Shown here in pieces: positions 36,812-47,193 of a stretch of 64,000 bases of DNA (position 1 is its first letter; each line of letters begins with the position of its first letter). This DNA is from Vibrio mimicus (GTDB lineage Bacteria > Pseudomonadota > Gammaproteobacteria > Enterobacterales > Vibrionaceae). The stretch lies in assembly GCF_019048845.1 (NCBI RefSeq), contig NZ_CP077426.1, positions 3,085,501-3,149,500 of the forward strand, given 5' to 3'. The notes below the pieces were generated by a model. That model searched no databases and was not told where the DNA came from. It saw only the letters and a program-made list of their open reading frames with translations. Both the position numbers and the translations under genes were made by a program.

Positions 36812-37591
36812 GTGAGTAAACCAACGCTTGCTGTCGCATTGATAGTAAAAAATGAAGCGCGTCATCTGGATGAGTGCTTACAAACCGTGCACGACTGGGT
36901 TGATGAGATCGTAGTGCTCGATTCTGGCAGTCACGATGAAACCGAGCAGGTCGCGCGTCGTTACACTGAAAAATTTTACGTGAATGCAAAGTGGCCGGGC
37001 TTTGGCCTGCAGCGCCAATTGGCACAATCTTATGTCCAATCGGATTATGTGCTGTGGCTGGATGCCGATGAGCGAGTGACTCCAGAGCTCAAGCAGAGCA
37101 TTTTGCAAGCCGTTGCCGCTAATAAGCCGGATACCTTGTATCAATTTGCACGCCTCAGTTGGGTGTTTGGTCGCTTTATCCGCCATAGCGGTTGGTACCC
37201 CGATCGCGTACTGCGCCTCTACCCAACTCAACTGACTCGCTACAATGACGCATTAGTGCATGAAAAGGTGCACGTTGAGCCAAGCATGAAAGTCGAAACT
37301 TTAGCGGGCGATGCGATTCACTACACCTATAACGATGTGCACCACTATCTGGTGAAATCCGCGGGTTACGCCAAAGCGTGGGCGGATCAACGTCAAGCGA
37401 AAGGCAAGAAGGCTTCCCTTTCTCAAGGCATCGTCCATGCTGTGGGCTGTTTTTTGAAAATGTATCTGCTCAAGCGCGGTTTTTTAGATGGAAAACAGGG
37501 ATTTTTAATTGCACTGCTCTCTGCACACTCCACCTTTGTGAAATACGCTGATTTGTGGGCACGTGATAATGACGAGCACTACAAACGCTAA
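36812..37591 (+). CDS. Glycosyltransferase family 2, WaaE/KdtX-type LPS core glucosyltransferase
   Basis: 259 residues starting at GTG 36812. GT2 N-terminus [21 protein letters not shown], nucleotide Asp in [11 protein letters not shown] and DXD in LWLDADERV, then the family-specific [14 protein letters not shown] and [10 protein letters not shown]. Members such as WaaE add glucose to heptose I of the inner core. Downstream of a GT9 gene with a 42-base gap, before a strong terminator. Confidence 0.86.
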   Translation: MSKPTLAVALIVKNEARHLDECLQTVHDWVDEIVVLDSGSHDETEQVARRYTEKFYVNAKWPGFGLQRQLAQSYVQSDYVLWLDADERVTPELKQSILQAVAANKPDTLYQFARLSWVFGRFIRHSGWYPDRVLRLYPTQLTRYNDALVHEKVHVEPSMKVETLAGDAIHYTYNDVHHYLVKSAGYAKAWADQRQAKGKKASLSQGIVHAVGCFLKMYLLKRGFLDGKQGFLIALLSAHSTFVKYADLWARDNDEHYKR

Positions 37592-37623
37592 GCGGATATC
37601 TATCGAGTAAAGTAACTAAAGAC

Positions 37624-37648
37624 AAAGGGAGCCGCAGCTCCCTTTTTT
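37624..37648. terminator. Intrinsic terminator, bidirectional
   Basis: Stem GGGAGC/GCTCCC around CGCA, extended by AAA/TTT, followed by six T on the plus strand. It separates the forward GT2 gene from the convergent GT9 gene. Confidence 0.9.
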
Positions 37649-37653
37649 AATAA

Positions 37654-38691
37654 TTAAAGCTGCACACTACGCAGCCAAGGCGCAAGCTCAGTCAATACGC
37701 TCTTCATATCAATCCGACTCATGTTCTCTTGGTTTGCTTTATCGTCTGCAGGCGGCGGGCAAAAAGCGATGTGCTTACCTTGCGAGTTGAGTGGTCGCCA
37801 GCGCAGTGGCGTTGCTGAACGCTTGGCTGGGAAGAATCCGACCGTAGGCACATCCAAGGCTGCTGCGATATGCAAAGGCCCTGTCGAGCCCGCAATGAAA
37901 AGCTGCGCGCACGCCAGCGAGCGAGTGAAATCCACCAGCCCGTCATTTTTGGCGTACAAGGCTGCCGGCACTCCTTGCTCAGCAAGTAAGCTTTGTAATT
38001 GCGCCGCTTTATCTTCTTCGCCAGGTCCTGCGGTGAGTACGATTTGTTTGTACTCATCCACCACGCCTGTCACTAACTCACTGTATTGCGTCAAAGAGAG
38101 ATTATTCGCGGAACCACCACTGCCAGCGTGGACAAAAAGCCACGCCTTAGCCGGATTAAGCTCTAGCTGCTCAGCGAGTTTGATACGTTGCGCCGCCAAC
38201 TGCTCAGCAGGAAAGGTCAGATACGGTGGGTTCGGCTCAATAATCGGCAGGCCGATATCACGCAAAAAAGCACGTACCAAATCAAGATTGTATTCGTATT
38301 CCGGCTTGGCCGATTGCGAGCGCTTTTGCTTAATGCGGTGCTGATAAAAAATCTGCGCCAATTTGGTCGCCGGCGCTAAACGGTAAGGAATGCGTGCTTT
38401 CCACACTAAGAGCGCGTTATACATGGTCGAAAACAGGTTGATGGAAGCATCAAACTGCTGTGCTTTAACTGTCTGCACCAGTTGCTTATGCTGCGCCTTA
38501 TCCGCCTGTTGGCCGGGGTCGATGATCACCGCGTCAATCCATGGACAAAGTTCTGCCAGTGCGGCGGTGTATTTCGGCACCAGCGCGGTGATATGACAAT
38601 CCGGCAGAGAAGCTTTCAGCATGGCGAAACTTGGCCAAGCCAGCATAAAATCGCCAATTTTATCGTTGCGAATAACCAGTAACTTTTTCAT
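37654..38691 (-). CDS. Glycosyltransferase family 9 (LPS core)
   Basis: 345 residues; KLLVIRNDKIGDFMLAWPSF at the N-terminus, VHAGSGGSANNLSLTQYSEL and AGSTGPLHIAAALDVPTVGFFP at the donor site. A further heptosyltransferase-like enzyme of the core, transcribed alone toward the terminator at 37624. Divergent from coaD. Confidence 0.85.
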   Translation of the reverse strand: MKKLLVIRNDKIGDFMLAWPSFAMLKASLPDCHITALVPKYTAALAELCPWIDAVIIDPGQQADKAQHKQLVQTVKAQQFDASINLFSTMYNALLVWKARIPYRLAPATKLAQIFYQHRIKQKRSQSAKPEYEYNLDLVRAFLRDIGLPIIEPNPPYLTFPAEQLAAQRIKLAEQLELNPAKAWLFVHAGSGGSANNLSLTQYSELVTGVVDEYKQIVLTAGPGEEDKAAQLQSLLAEQGVPAALYAKNDGLVDFTRSLACAQLFIAGSTGPLHIAAALDVPTVGFFPAKRSATPLRWRPLNSQGKHIAFCPPPADDKANQENMSRIDMKSVLTELAPWLRSVQL

Positions 38692-38795
38692 TGTGCTCGA
38701 TAAGGTGTGAAATTTTGCGTGCTCATCATACCGACTTCATAGGTAAATGTGAGGCTTTTTGTTAGGATGAGGCCACTTCCCTGATTGATGAGTAA

Positions 38796-39296
<501 letters not shown>

Positions 39297-39305
39297 CGCT
39301 TCAAA

Positions 39306-39325
39306 GGGATGCAAGTTTGCATCCC
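39306..39325. terminator. Hairpin after coaD
   Basis: Perfect nine-base stem GGGATGCAA/TTGCATCCC with a two-base loop, ten bases past the coaD stop. The following bases are only weakly T-rich, so it may be an inefficient terminator or a 3'-protecting hairpin. Confidence 0.55.
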
Positions 39326-39338
39326 TCAATCTCCTTCC

Positions 39339-39394
39339 TACTTGAAGCTGCAGCTGTGTTGGCTACCTGCAACTCTAAGTCGTTTGGGTATATC
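39339..39394. repeat. Probable dispersed Vibrio intergenic repeat overlapping the mutM 3' end
   Basis: An imperfect inverted repeat with arms TTGAAGCTGCAG (39342-39353) and CTGCAACTCTAA (39367-39378), ending TTTGGGTATA. Reverse complement begins TATACCCAAACGACTT, a sequence type I recall as recurrent between genes in Vibrio and some Enterobacterales. Its end reaches the mutM stop codon. Confidence 0.5.
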
Positions 39395-40202
39395 AATGCT
39401 GGCACTGCGGGCAGAAAAAGGTATTGCGCTGAGCAATTTTCTGCTCGCAAATCGGCTCTCCACAATGGGGGCAAGGCTGTTTGGCTTTGCCATACACTTG
39501 CAGCTCTTGCGCGAAATAGCCCGGCTTACCATCGCTTTGGGTAAAATCTTTCAGCGTGGTGCCGCCTTGCTTAATCGCCACTTGCAGCACTTGTTTGATG
39601 TTCGCCACTAAGGTTTGCCACTCCTCTAAGCTCAGTGAATGAGCGGGGCGCAGTGGATGGAGGCGTGATGTAAACAGCGATTCATTGGCATAGATATTCC
39701 CCACCCCCACGACCGCTGCGTTGTCCATGATGAAAGCTTTTACTGCAATGCGTTTGTTGCGCGCTTTGTCCATCATATATTCAGCGTTAAAAGCTTCGGT
39801 CAACGGCTCAGGCCCCAAACGCCCGAGCACTTCATGGCTCTCATCAGACGCACACCATAACCAAGCCCCGAAGCGACGCGGATCGTTATAGCGCAGCCGT
39901 TTGCCGCTGGTCATCACCAGATCCACATGATCGTGTTTCGCAGCAGGAAAATCGCCATCCAAAATACGCAGCGAGCCAGACATACCCAAATGCACAATCG
40001 CACTGCCGACGGCGGTTTCAATAATAAGATATTTAGCGCGGCGATGAATCGCGAGAATGGTCTGCCCTTCAAGCTGTTTCAGCTCTTGAGGGATAGGCCA
40101 GCGCAACTTGGGCGTACGTAACACTAAGGATTGAATGGTGCCGCCGACCAAATGTGGGGAGATCCCTAAACGGCTGACTTCAACTTCAGGTAATTCAGGC
40201 AT
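39393..40202 (-). CDS. mutM: Formamidopyrimidine-DNA glycosylase (MutM/Fpg)
   Basis: Removes 8-oxoguanine and opened purines from DNA. 269 residues with the catalytic N-terminus [12 protein letters not shown] (Pro2, Glu3), the H2TH region [11 protein letters not shown] and the C-terminal zinc finger CPHC-x-CPQC. Nine bases after a small membrane protein gene. Confidence 0.97.
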   Translation of the reverse strand: MPELPEVEVSRLGISPHLVGGTIQSLVLRTPKLRWPIPQELKQLEGQTILAIHRRAKYLIIETAVGSAIVHLGMSGSLRILDGDFPAAKHDHVDLVMTSGKRLRYNDPRRFGAWLWCASDESHEVLGRLGPEPLTEAFNAEYMMDKARNKRIAVKAFIMDNAAVVGVGNIYANESLFTSRLHPLRPAHSLSLEEWQTLVANIKQVLQVAIKQGGTTLKDFTQSDGKPGYFAQELQVYGKAKQPCPHCGEPICEQKIAQRNTFFCPQCQH

Positions 40203-40211
40203 GACAACCTC

Positions 40212-40694
40212 TTACAATGGCGCAGGGAATAGATAACTCGCTTCGGCCGAGACCGCAATCCAACGATCTTGCCAGTTTTTCAGCAACCAAAATTGTGGGG
40301 TTTGATAGAAGGTGATCCTTTGTGGCTCTTCGCGATCGGCATACCACACTTCAATGGTTTGCGGCGTTGGCAGTGTCGGTTTTAATGAGAGATAAGTAGC
40401 TTCATCGACTTCTGTACCTGTTAACGATTGCCAGCGCTTCACTAACTCTTCAGCTTCAATGCTCAATTCTGGCGTTACCCGCCACTCTTCACGGCTCTTT
40501 TCTAAAGAAAACTGTGGGAAATTCAGCGCTTGTAAGGTGGCATCGGCTCGAAGTAACGTTGGAAACTGGCTATCAGGTTCAGGTAAGAGATAGGTTTTAA
40601 TCAGTGCTGGCAAATTGATCACCGCAATAAAACCAATCACAGCCAAGATCATGATGTTATTCCAACGGCGGCGTCGATGAGGAGAAACGCGCAT
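40212..40694 (-). CDS. Conserved small single-pass membrane protein of unknown function
   Basis: 160 residues from the ATG at 40694, which has GGAG five bases upstream. A basic start (RVSPHRRRRWNN) precedes one hydrophobic segment (IMILAVIGFIAVINLPALI, about residues 14-32); the remaining about 125 residues are polar and presumably periplasmic. I recognise no domain. It lies just before mutM on the same strand and may share its transcript. Confidence 0.7.
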   Translation of the reverse strand: MRVSPHRRRRWNNIMILAVIGFIAVINLPALIKTYLLPEPDSQFPTLLRADATLQALNFPQFSLEKSREEWRVTPELSIEAEELVKRWQSLTGTEVDEATYLSLKPTLPTPQTIEVWYADREEPQRITFYQTPQFWLLKNWQDRWIAVSAEASYLFPAPL

Positions 40695-40818
40695 AATCAC
40701 TCCTTGCGATAAGCAAACGTTTTGAGAGTAGCAAAGTGTGCGGGAAGATCCTAGTGAAGCAAATTCCCTAACAGGAGCACTTTGAATTGCAGAGGCCAAA
40801 AACTCAAATTGCAGATAG

Positions 40819-40848
40819 AAAAAAACCCAACCAAAGGCTGGGTTTTTT
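40819..40848 (-). terminator. Terminator of the rpmB-rpmG operon
   Basis: On the minus strand a stem AAAAACCCAGCC/GGTTGGGTTTTT with a short loop and a long T-run, 28 bases after the rpmG stop. A-rich flank also gives T-run on the other strand. Confidence 0.9.
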
Positions 40849-40876
40849 CACGCACTGTAAACAAGAGCGAAATCAA

Positions 40877-41044
40877 TTACTTGATTTTTGCTTCTTTGTA
40901 CACAACGTGCTGGCGAACTACAGGATCATATTTCTTGATCTCGAACTTGCCAGGCATATTGCGCTTGTTCTTATCAGTGGTGTAGAAGTGACCTGTACCT
41001 GCAGATGATACTAGGCGGATTTTTTCGCGATTGCCTTTAGCCAT
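40877..41044 (-). CDS. rpmG: 50S ribosomal protein L33
   Basis: 55 residues read directly from the sequence: starts [20 protein letters not shown] and ends VVYKEAKIK, like E. coli RpmG. The CxxC pairs of zinc-binding L33 forms are absent, so it is the zinc-independent version. It follows rpmB by 13 bases. Confidence 0.96.
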   Translation of the reverse strand: MAKGNREKIRLVSSAGTGHFYTTDKNKRNMPGKFEIKKYDPVVRQHVVYKEAKIK

Positions 41045-41057
41045 TGCTCAATTCCTC

Positions 41058-41294
41058 TTAAACGTTTTCGCCACGTGCACGGATCTCTACAAGAACAGCA
41101 TCGATGCCTTTCTTGTCGATGATACGCATACCTTTAGCAGTTAGACGTAGTTTAACAAAACGTTTTTCGCTCTCTACCCAGAAACGATGAGTTTGTAGGT
41201 TCGGCAGAAAACGACGCTTAGTAGCATTTTTTGCGTGTGAGCGGTTGTTACCAACTGCAGGACGCTTACCAGTTACTTGGCATACTCGTGACAT
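41058..41294 (-). CDS. rpmB: 50S ribosomal protein L28
   Basis: 78 residues from the ATG at 41294 ([20 protein letters not shown]), the standard L28 start; an upstream in-frame codon would add five residues not seen in the family. Ends RARGENV. First gene of the rpmB-rpmG pair. Confidence 0.97.
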
Positions 41295-41421
41295 GAATGT
41301 CTTCTCCAAATCGTTTCAGCTCGATATCAACCTTGGTGGCCGAACCTCTCTCTTTCCAAAATCAGAAGTTGAGGTTAAAAACCGTTATGGAATACCCATA
41401 CAAGGCTATCAAAGGTCGCGC

Positions 41422-41450
41422 ATTATACTAACTTGCCGCACATTGCTCAA
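41422..41450 (-). promoter_or_regulatory. Sigma70 promoter of rpmB-rpmG
   Basis: On the minus strand TTGAGC (41450-41445), spacing 17, then a perfect TATAAT (41427-41422). About 130 bases before the rpmB ATG. Confidence 0.8.
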
Positions 41451-41588
41451 GACCCGAACAGATCCTTTTCGCAGGATTTGCTGATCTTTTTACGGTGCGA
41501 GCTGAATCAGGGTTAAAAAATGTCGGGGCATATTATCAGATTCTCGCTAACTCACAAGCTTAAAAATGCCGCAAACCATAAGTGTTGA

Positions 41589-42263
41589 CTATATCCAGCC
41601 ACGTTCAGCGAAAGAGACCACTTCCCCATCACCCACTACGAAATGATCCAGTACGCGAATCTCAACTAAACTCAGTGCATCACGCAGCCGATCGGTGATC
41701 CTTCGATCGGCTTGACTGGGTTCCGCAACCCCTGAAGGATGGTTGTGCGCGAGTATCACCGCAGCGGCATTGTGGTGCAGCGCTCGCTTGACCACTTCCC
41801 TTGGATAAACACTCGCGGCATCAATCGTCCCTTCAAATAAAATTTCATCGCGGATGACTCGATGTTGGTTATCCAAAAATAATATATAGAAGGCTTCACG
41901 TTGGCGATCGCGCAAAATACTGGAAAGATAGAGTTTGGTTTGCTGCGGACTGGTGAGCGCCTCTCCCCGCTTTAACGTTTCACCGAGATAGCGCTGAGTC
42001 ATCTCCAATACCGCTTGTAATTGAACAAATTTGGCTTCGCCCAATCCTTTGTGACGACAAAACTGCTCTTTCGATGCACAAAACAGCGCGCGCAGTGATC
42101 CAAAATCACACAGCAGCAAATCCGCTAAGGCGAGCACATTCATGCCTTGCGTTCCGGTACGTAGGAAAATTGCCAACAATTCGGCATCACTCAATGATTG
42201 TGGGCCGCGTTGCAACAACTTTTCGCGCGGCATGGATTCGGTGGGTAACTCTTTCAGGCTCAT
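41589..42263 (-). CDS. radC: RadC-family JAB-domain protein
   Basis: 224 residues. N-terminal helix-hairpin-helix-like region ([26 protein letters not shown]) and a C-terminal JAMM/MPN metal site with HNHPSG and the later Asp. Family function is uncertain despite the name (not the RecG allele radC102). Neighbourhood radC-rpmB-rpmG is conserved in gamma-proteobacteria. Confidence 0.95.
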   Translation of the reverse strand: MSLKELPTESMPREKLLQRGPQSLSDAELLAIFLRTGTQGMNVLALADLLLCDFGSLRALFCASKEQFCRHKGLGEAKFVQLQAVLEMTQRYLGETLKRGEALTSPQQTKLYLSSILRDRQREAFYILFLDNQHRVIRDEILFEGTIDAASVYPREVVKRALHHNAAAVILAHNHPSGVAEPSQADRRITDRLRDALSLVEIRVLDHFVVGDGEVVSFAERGWI

Positions 42264-42302
42264 CTTTTTTCTCTGGGTCGGTTTTGCTTACACAAACCAG
42301 AG

Positions 42303-42326
42303 AAAACAAAGGGCCGCAAGCGGCCC
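42303..42326 (-). terminator. Terminator of the chemoreceptor gene
   Basis: On the minus strand the stem GGGCCGC/GCGGCCC with a two-base loop is followed by TTTGTTTTCT. It lies between the chemoreceptor stop and the radC start. Confidence 0.85.
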
Positions 42327-42374
42327 TGATAAAGTTTCGAATCACATCAAGTGGCGATGCAATTTCACTGTTGG

Positions 42375-44054
42375 TTAAAGCTTAAAATGCCCAACCAGAG
42401 CGCCCATCTGTTGTCCTGAATGCGATAAGCTCGCACTCACACTTTCAGTCTGTTTAAAGCTTTCACTGAGCTCATTCACAATATGCTGAATCGCGACCAG
42501 ATTTTGGTTGATGTCTTCTGCTACAGCGCTTTGTTGCTCCGCGGCTGAGGCGGTTTGAATGCCCATATCGTGAATTAAGCTCACCGCTTTGGATATCCCC
42601 GCCAAACTCTCTTTAATCTGTATCGATTCCTGCGCGGTTTTCTCGCCACGCTCTTGGCTGATATTCATACTGCTGACCGCCTTACTCACCCCTTGGTGCA
42701 GCGCATTGAGCATTTCACCAATCTCTTTGGTACTGTTTTGGGTACGGCTCGCCAGAGAACGCACTTCATCGGCCACCACAGCAAAGCCGCGCCCTTGTTC
42801 ACCTGCTCGCGCTGCTTCAATCGCCGCATTCAGTGCCAGTAAGTTGGTTTGTTCAGCAATATCACCGATCACTTTGAGCACTTGGGTAATCTTCGCGGCC
42901 TGTTGGCTGAGATCGCCTACCGCGGCAGAGGTTTGGTTCACTTCGTTGACCAACTCGCCAATCCCGTCAATCGCCAGATTGACTTCTTTTTGCGCCAACT
43001 CGATTTGACTGTTCGCCGATTCAATAGCTTGCGCCGTGGAATAGGTGTTGCTCGCTACTTCACGCGCCGTGGCACTCATCTCAGTAACCGCTGCCACCAC
43101 TTTGTCGGTTTCCATGCAGTGACCATCCATTTTCTGGCTGGCTTGCGAGGTTTGCCTGTCGAGATCCTGCGCGGCAATGTCAACATTGTTGGCTGAAGCG
43201 CGAATATCCGTCATCAGTGGGTGCAGCTTATCCATAAAGGCGTTAAACGCTTTCGCCACATCGCCAATCTCATCTTGGCTTTCGACCTTAATGCGCGCAG
43301 TTAAGTCACCACCACCAGCGGCCACAGCTTGCAATGAACGCACAACATGCTGTAGCGGAGTAATGCCGCGTGATACCAGCATGCTGACGACAACGATGGT
43401 CAGCATTAAGCCCACCACAGAAAGTCCGATCGCAGAGATCGTTTGATCGTAGAGATCCGCCTCGCGCTGCGCACGAAAGTCCGCGACTTGCGTATCTACA
43501 TCATCGATATAAATACCCGTACCTAATACCCAATCCCATTTCGGTAGGTATTCTGCGTACCCCAGTTTTGGTGCTTGAGCGTTGATAGTCGGTTTATGCC
43601 AAGAGAAATAGAGGAAACCATCACCGGATTTTGAGGCATTAATTAAGCCTGCAATCACCGCGACGCCATTTTCATCTTTCATGCCGTACAGGTTTTTGCC
43701 TTCCAGTTCAGGTTTAATGGCGTGCAGGGTGTTTACCCCTTTTGAATCGTAAGCAAAGAAGTAGCCATCGCTATCAAAACGCATCGCTTTGAGGATTTGT
43801 TTGGCTTGCTCTTGGTTTTCTCCCGCTTTATCACTCTCATATAAGGGTTTCACCGCAGTCACCCCCATCATTAGATAGGCTTGCAGCTCTTTTTTCTTGG
43901 CATCAATCAGTTCTGTGCGGTAGTTTTCCAGCTCTTTTTGTAAACTGGACAATCCGCTGTAATAGTTCACCGCCATCACTAAAGCAGTAATGATGATCAG
44001 CGGTATTACCGTCAGTAGCAGTAGTTTGGTACGGCTTCGTAGAGAAGACAGCAT
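42375..44054 (-). CDS. Methyl-accepting chemotaxis protein with single Cache sensor
   Basis: 559-residue transmembrane chemoreceptor. First membrane helix about residues 10-30 ([19 protein letters not shown]), periplasmic single-Cache domain ([14 protein letters not shown] ... [15 protein letters not shown]), second helix about 200-220 ([19 protein letters not shown]), HAMP, then the signalling hairpin with [20 protein letters not shown]. The ATG at 44054 has AAGGG six bases upstream; an ATG 15 bases earlier is possible. No C-terminal CheR-docking pentapeptide is seen. Ligand is unknown; Cache domains of this type often sense small carboxylates. Confidence 0.92.
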   Translation of the reverse strand: MLSSLRSRTKLLLLTVIPLIIITALVMAVNYYSGLSSLQKELENYRTELIDAKKKELQAYLMMGVTAVKPLYESDKAGENQEQAKQILKAMRFDSDGYFFAYDSKGVNTLHAIKPELEGKNLYGMKDENGVAVIAGLINASKSGDGFLYFSWHKPTINAQAPKLGYAEYLPKWDWVLGTGIYIDDVDTQVADFRAQREADLYDQTISAIGLSVVGLMLTIVVVSMLVSRGITPLQHVVRSLQAVAAGGGDLTARIKVESQDEIGDVAKAFNAFMDKLHPLMTDIRASANNVDIAAQDLDRQTSQASQKMDGHCMETDKVVAAVTEMSATAREVASNTYSTAQAIESANSQIELAQKEVNLAIDGIGELVNEVNQTSAAVGDLSQQAAKITQVLKVIGDIAEQTNLLALNAAIEAARAGEQGRGFAVVADEVRSLASRTQNSTKEIGEMLNALHQGVSKAVSSMNISQERGEKTAQESIQIKESLAGISKAVSLIHDMGIQTASAAEQQSAVAEDINQNLVAIQHIVNELSESFKQTESVSASLSHSGQQMGALVGHFKL

Positions 44055-44191
44055 AAGATTCCCTTTCATTATTGTTAATTTTGTGAAGAACTTATCGCAT
44101 ATTGTCGGTCAACTGTCTGTGAAATAACCGATGCTTTGAAGTTGAGCTTGTCTTTTCTCCCCAACCGACGGTCAGTTCGACAGAAAGGGGA

Positions 44192-44220
44192 TTGACACAA
44201 CTCCGACATCAGACTGTAGT
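44192..44220 (+). promoter_or_regulatory. Predicted sigma70 promoter of coaBC
   Basis: Perfect -35 TTGACA (44192-44197), spacing 17, then TGTAGT (44215-44220, 4 of 6). About 40 bases before the coaBC ATG. Confidence 0.6.
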
Positions 44221-44258
44221 TGTGCTAACATAGCGCGCAGATTTTTGAGGGATTCCAA

Positions 44259-45470
44259 ATGCAAACCCAAATGCAATCATTGGCAGGCAAAAAGATTCTG
44301 CTTGGTATCAGCGGCGGCATTGCTGCGTATAAGTGTGCAGAGTTGACGCGTCGATTGGTGGAGCGCGGTGCGACCGTGCAAGTGGTGATGACCCACGCCG
44401 CCAAAGAATTCATTACTCCGCTGACCATGCAGGCCGTTTCTGGACGTCCAGTTTCTGATAGCTTGCTTGACCCAGCTGCGGAAGCCTCCATGGGGCATAT
44501 CGAGCTGGCCAAATGGGCGGATTTGGTGCTACTGGCTCCTGCCACTGCCGATCTCATCGCACGTATGGCTGCGGGGATGGGGAATGATTTGCTGACCACG
44601 CTGATTCTGGCCACCAATGCCCCAGTGGCGATTGCTCCAGCCATGAATCAGCAGATGTATCGCAATATTGCTACCCAAGAAAATCTACAGACTCTCACAC
44701 GCCGTGGTTACACCATTTGGGGACCCGCTGCGGGTGAACAAGCGTGTGGTGATGTTGGCCCCGGCCGTATGTTGGAGCCGATGGAATTAGTGGCACGCTG
44801 CGAAGGCTTCTTCGCACCAAAAATTCTGCTCGGCAAACGTGTGCTGATCACCGCGGGTCCAACTCGTGAAGCACTCGACCCAGTACGCTATATCACCAAT
44901 CACAGCTCAGGAAAAATGGGCTTTGCGCTGGCCAAAGCAGCCGCGCAACTTGGTGCTGAAGTCACATTGGTCAGCGGCCCTGTGCATTTGCCAACGCCGG
45001 TGGGCGTCAATCGCATTGATGTGCAAAGCGCATTAGAGATGCACAGCGCGGTGATGGCACAAGCCACATCGCACCAGATCTTTATTGCTTGCGCAGCCGT
45101 AGCCGATTATCGCCCGCAAGCCGTGGCCGAACAGAAGATCAAGAAGAGCAGCGACAACGATACCCTCACCGTTCAGATGGTGAAAAATCCCGATATCGTG
45201 GCGTCCGTTGCCACACTCACCCAAGATCGACCCTTTACCGTTGGCTTTGCGGCAGAAACGCAAGATGTCGAGACTTATGCGCGTGGCAAACTGGTGCGTA
45301 AAAATCTGGATATGATTTGTGCCAACGATGTATCGATTGCTGGGCAAGGTTTTAACAGCAACGACAACGCCTTGAGCGTGTTCTGGAAAGACGGGCAACA
45401 AAGTCTGCCTTTGACCAGTAAAGAAGCACTCGCCACCGCGGTGATGCAATTAATTAACGATCAAATGTAG
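44259..45470 (+). CDS. coaBC: Bifunctional phosphopantothenoylcysteine decarboxylase/synthetase (CoaBC, Dfp)
   Basis: Steps two and three of CoA synthesis from phosphopantothenate. 403 residues: N-terminal FMN decarboxylase ([10 protein letters not shown], catalytic-type His in VMTHAAKEF, the conserved APAMNQQMY) and C-terminal CTP-dependent ligase ([32 protein letters not shown]). ATG at 44259 has GAGGGA upstream. In E. coli dut follows; here the next gene is slmA. Confidence 0.97.
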   Translation: MQTQMQSLAGKKILLGISGGIAAYKCAELTRRLVERGATVQVVMTHAAKEFITPLTMQAVSGRPVSDSLLDPAAEASMGHIELAKWADLVLLAPATADLIARMAAGMGNDLLTTLILATNAPVAIAPAMNQQMYRNIATQENLQTLTRRGYTIWGPAAGEQACGDVGPGRMLEPMELVARCEGFFAPKILLGKRVLITAGPTREALDPVRYITNHSSGKMGFALAKAAAQLGAEVTLVSGPVHLPTPVGVNRIDVQSALEMHSAVMAQATSHQIFIACAAVADYRPQAVAEQKIKKSSDNDTLTVQMVKNPDIVASVATLTQDRPFTVGFAAETQDVETYARGKLVRKNLDMICANDVSIAGQGFNSNDNALSVFWKDGQQSLPLTSKEALATAVMQLINDQM

Positions 45471-45490
45471 GTGCTATTTTCGCCACCTAC
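45467..45490. terminator. Hairpin at the coaBC stop codon
   Basis: Arms GTAGGTG/CACCTAC enclose a ten-base loop and include the coaBC stop. Only TT follows, so termination is doubtful. The rest of the 161-base gap to slmA shows no dut gene or other feature. Confidence 0.45.
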
Positions 45491-45631
45491 TTCAACCATT
45501 TTTATCAACACGCTTCGAACAACCTCTGAGCTTAGTTAAACTTGAAGGGTTTCATCTCCGTCGCAGACTTTCTGGCTGCGGCGGCGTATTTTTTGTTCAT
45601 CAGCAGTGATAACCAAAAGGAAAGACGGGGC

Positions 45632-46222
45632 ATGGCCGGCAATAAGAAAATCAACCGACGCGAAGAAATCCTGCAAGCTCTGGCAGAAATGCTGGAATCT
45701 AATGAAGGGGCTTCGCGCATTACTACCGCAAAACTGGCCAAACAGGTTGGCGTTTCAGAAGCAGCGCTCTACCGCCACTTCCCCAGCAAAGCTCGTATGT
45801 TTGAAGGGCTGATTGAGTTTATTGAAGAGTCGCTGATGTCGCGCATCAACCGCATCTTTGATGAAGAGAAAGACACACTCAATCGCATTCGTTTGGTGAT
45901 GCAACTCTTGCTCGCCTTTGCAGAACGTAACCCGGGCTTGACACGTATTCTCTCAGGACATGCTTTAATGTTTGAGAATGAACGCTTACGCGATCGCATC
46001 AACCAGTTGTTTGAACGCATTGAAACCTCTTTGCGCCAAATTCTGCGCGAACGTAAACTCCGCGAAGGAAAATCCTTCCCGGTCGATGAAAACATTCTTG
46101 CCGCGCAATTGCTCGGTCAGGTGGAAGGCAGTCTGAACCGCTTCGTGCGTTCCGATTTCAAATATCTGCCGACCGCCAATTTTGATGAGTACTGGGCACT
46201 GCTGAGTGCACAGATTAAGTGA
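45632..46222 (+). CDS. slmA: Nucleoid occlusion factor SlmA (TetR family)
   Basis: Binds specific chromosomal sites and blocks FtsZ ring assembly over the nucleoid. 196 residues from the ATG at 45632 ([20 protein letters not shown]), the standard start; the HTH is [20 protein letters not shown]. Stays in frame upstream but without family similarity. Six bases before lpxL. Confidence 0.96.
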   Translation: MAGNKKINRREEILQALAEMLESNEGASRITTAKLAKQVGVSEAALYRHFPSKARMFEGLIEFIEESLMSRINRIFDEEKDTLNRIRLVMQLLLAFAERNPGLTRILSGHALMFENERLRDRINQLFERIETSLRQILRERKLREGKSFPVDENILAAQLLGQVEGSLNRFVRSDFKYLPTANFDEYWALLSAQIK

Positions 46223-46227
46223 GAACA

Positions 46228-47175
46228 ATGAGTCAAGAAAAATACAGCAAACCTGCATTCACACTCTCTTTATTGCACCCTAAACATTGGGGTGTCTGGT
46301 TTGGCTTTGGCTTGTTAGCCCTGTTGGTTAACCTACTGCCTTACCCTGTTTTGCTAAAAATCGGCCGCGGTTTAGGCCAATTTTCGATGCGTTTCGGTAA
46401 AAAACGCGTTCACATTGCCAAACGCAATCTGGAACTCGCTTTCCCGGCCATGAGCCAAAGTGAAATCGACGCTTTTGTACTGGAAAACTTCAAAAATACG
46501 GGTGCGGCCCTGATTGAAACTGGGATCACTTGGTTCTGGCCAACCTGGCGCTTTAAGCGCATTTTGATTGATAAAGATACCCAAGCCATTCGCCAACATG
46601 CAAAAACAGGCAAAGGCGTTTTGTTGTGTTGCGTGCATGCGCTGAATCTGGAAATTACCGCGCGCGCTTTTGCTGTGCTAGGCATCGGTGGCTATGGTGT
46701 GTATCGTCCGCACAGCAACCCCGCATATGAGTTCATCCAGTACCGTGGTCGGACACGCAATGGTAATCAGCTTATCAACCGAACCGATATTAAGCAGATG
46801 ATCCGCGTGTTACGCCAAGGCGAGCGCCTGTTCTACCTGCCAGACCAAGATTATGGTCACAACAAATCGGTGTTTGTGCCTTTCTTTGCGGTGCAAGAAG
46901 CTTGTACCACAACCGGCACTAGTATTTTGGCTTACACCAGCCACTGCGCGATTGTGATTGGTTCAGGCTTCCGTAACGCGCAAGGGCGCTATGAGATCAT
47001 GGCCGATAAATCAATTGAAGCAGACTACCCACAAAAAGATGAAACCGCAGCCGCGGCTTACATGAATAAATTTGTCGAAGAGATTATACTGCGCGCCCCC
47101 GAGCAATGGATGTGGCTGCACAAACGCTTCAAATCCTTGCCGGACATTGAACTGACTAACTCGCGCTATCAGTAA
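46228..47175 (+). CDS. lpxL: Lipid A late acyltransferase LpxL
   Basis: Adds a secondary acyl chain to Kdo-lipid A precursor at the inner membrane. About 315 residues; N-terminal membrane segment (WFGFGLLALLVNLLPYPVLL), catalytic HX4E motif HALNLE and the FYLPDQDYGHNKSVFVPFF block. The ATG at 46228 is preferred over the GTG nine bases upstream that overlaps slmA. Tandem with a second acyltransferase gene as in V. cholerae. Confidence 0.93.
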   Translation: MSQEKYSKPAFTLSLLHPKHWGVWFGFGLLALLVNLLPYPVLLKIGRGLGQFSMRFGKKRVHIAKRNLELAFPAMSQSEIDAFVLENFKNTGAALIETGITWFWPTWRFKRILIDKDTQAIRQHAKTGKGVLLCCVHALNLEITARAFAVLGIGGYGVYRPHSNPAYEFIQYRGRTRNGNQLINRTDIKQMIRVLRQGERLFYLPDQDYGHNKSVFVPFFAVQEACTTTGTSILAYTSHCAIVIGSGFRNAQGRYEIMADKSIEADYPQKDETAAAAYMNKFVEEIILRAPEQWMWLHKRFKSLPDIELTNSRYQ

Positions 47176-47193
47176 AGCAGTAAAGGTGAATTT

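Noticed and set aside
37721..38344. 207-codon forward frame opposite the GT9 gene
   Set aside because: Composition typical of an antisense shadow; the minus-strand gene shows full GT9 motifs.
42589..43008. 139-codon forward frame opposite the chemoreceptor signalling domain
   Set aside because: Shadow of the highly conserved MCP hairpin region.
44225..44644. 139-codon minus-strand frame inside coaBC
   Set aside because: Antisense to conserved CoaB/CoaC motifs; no start signal.
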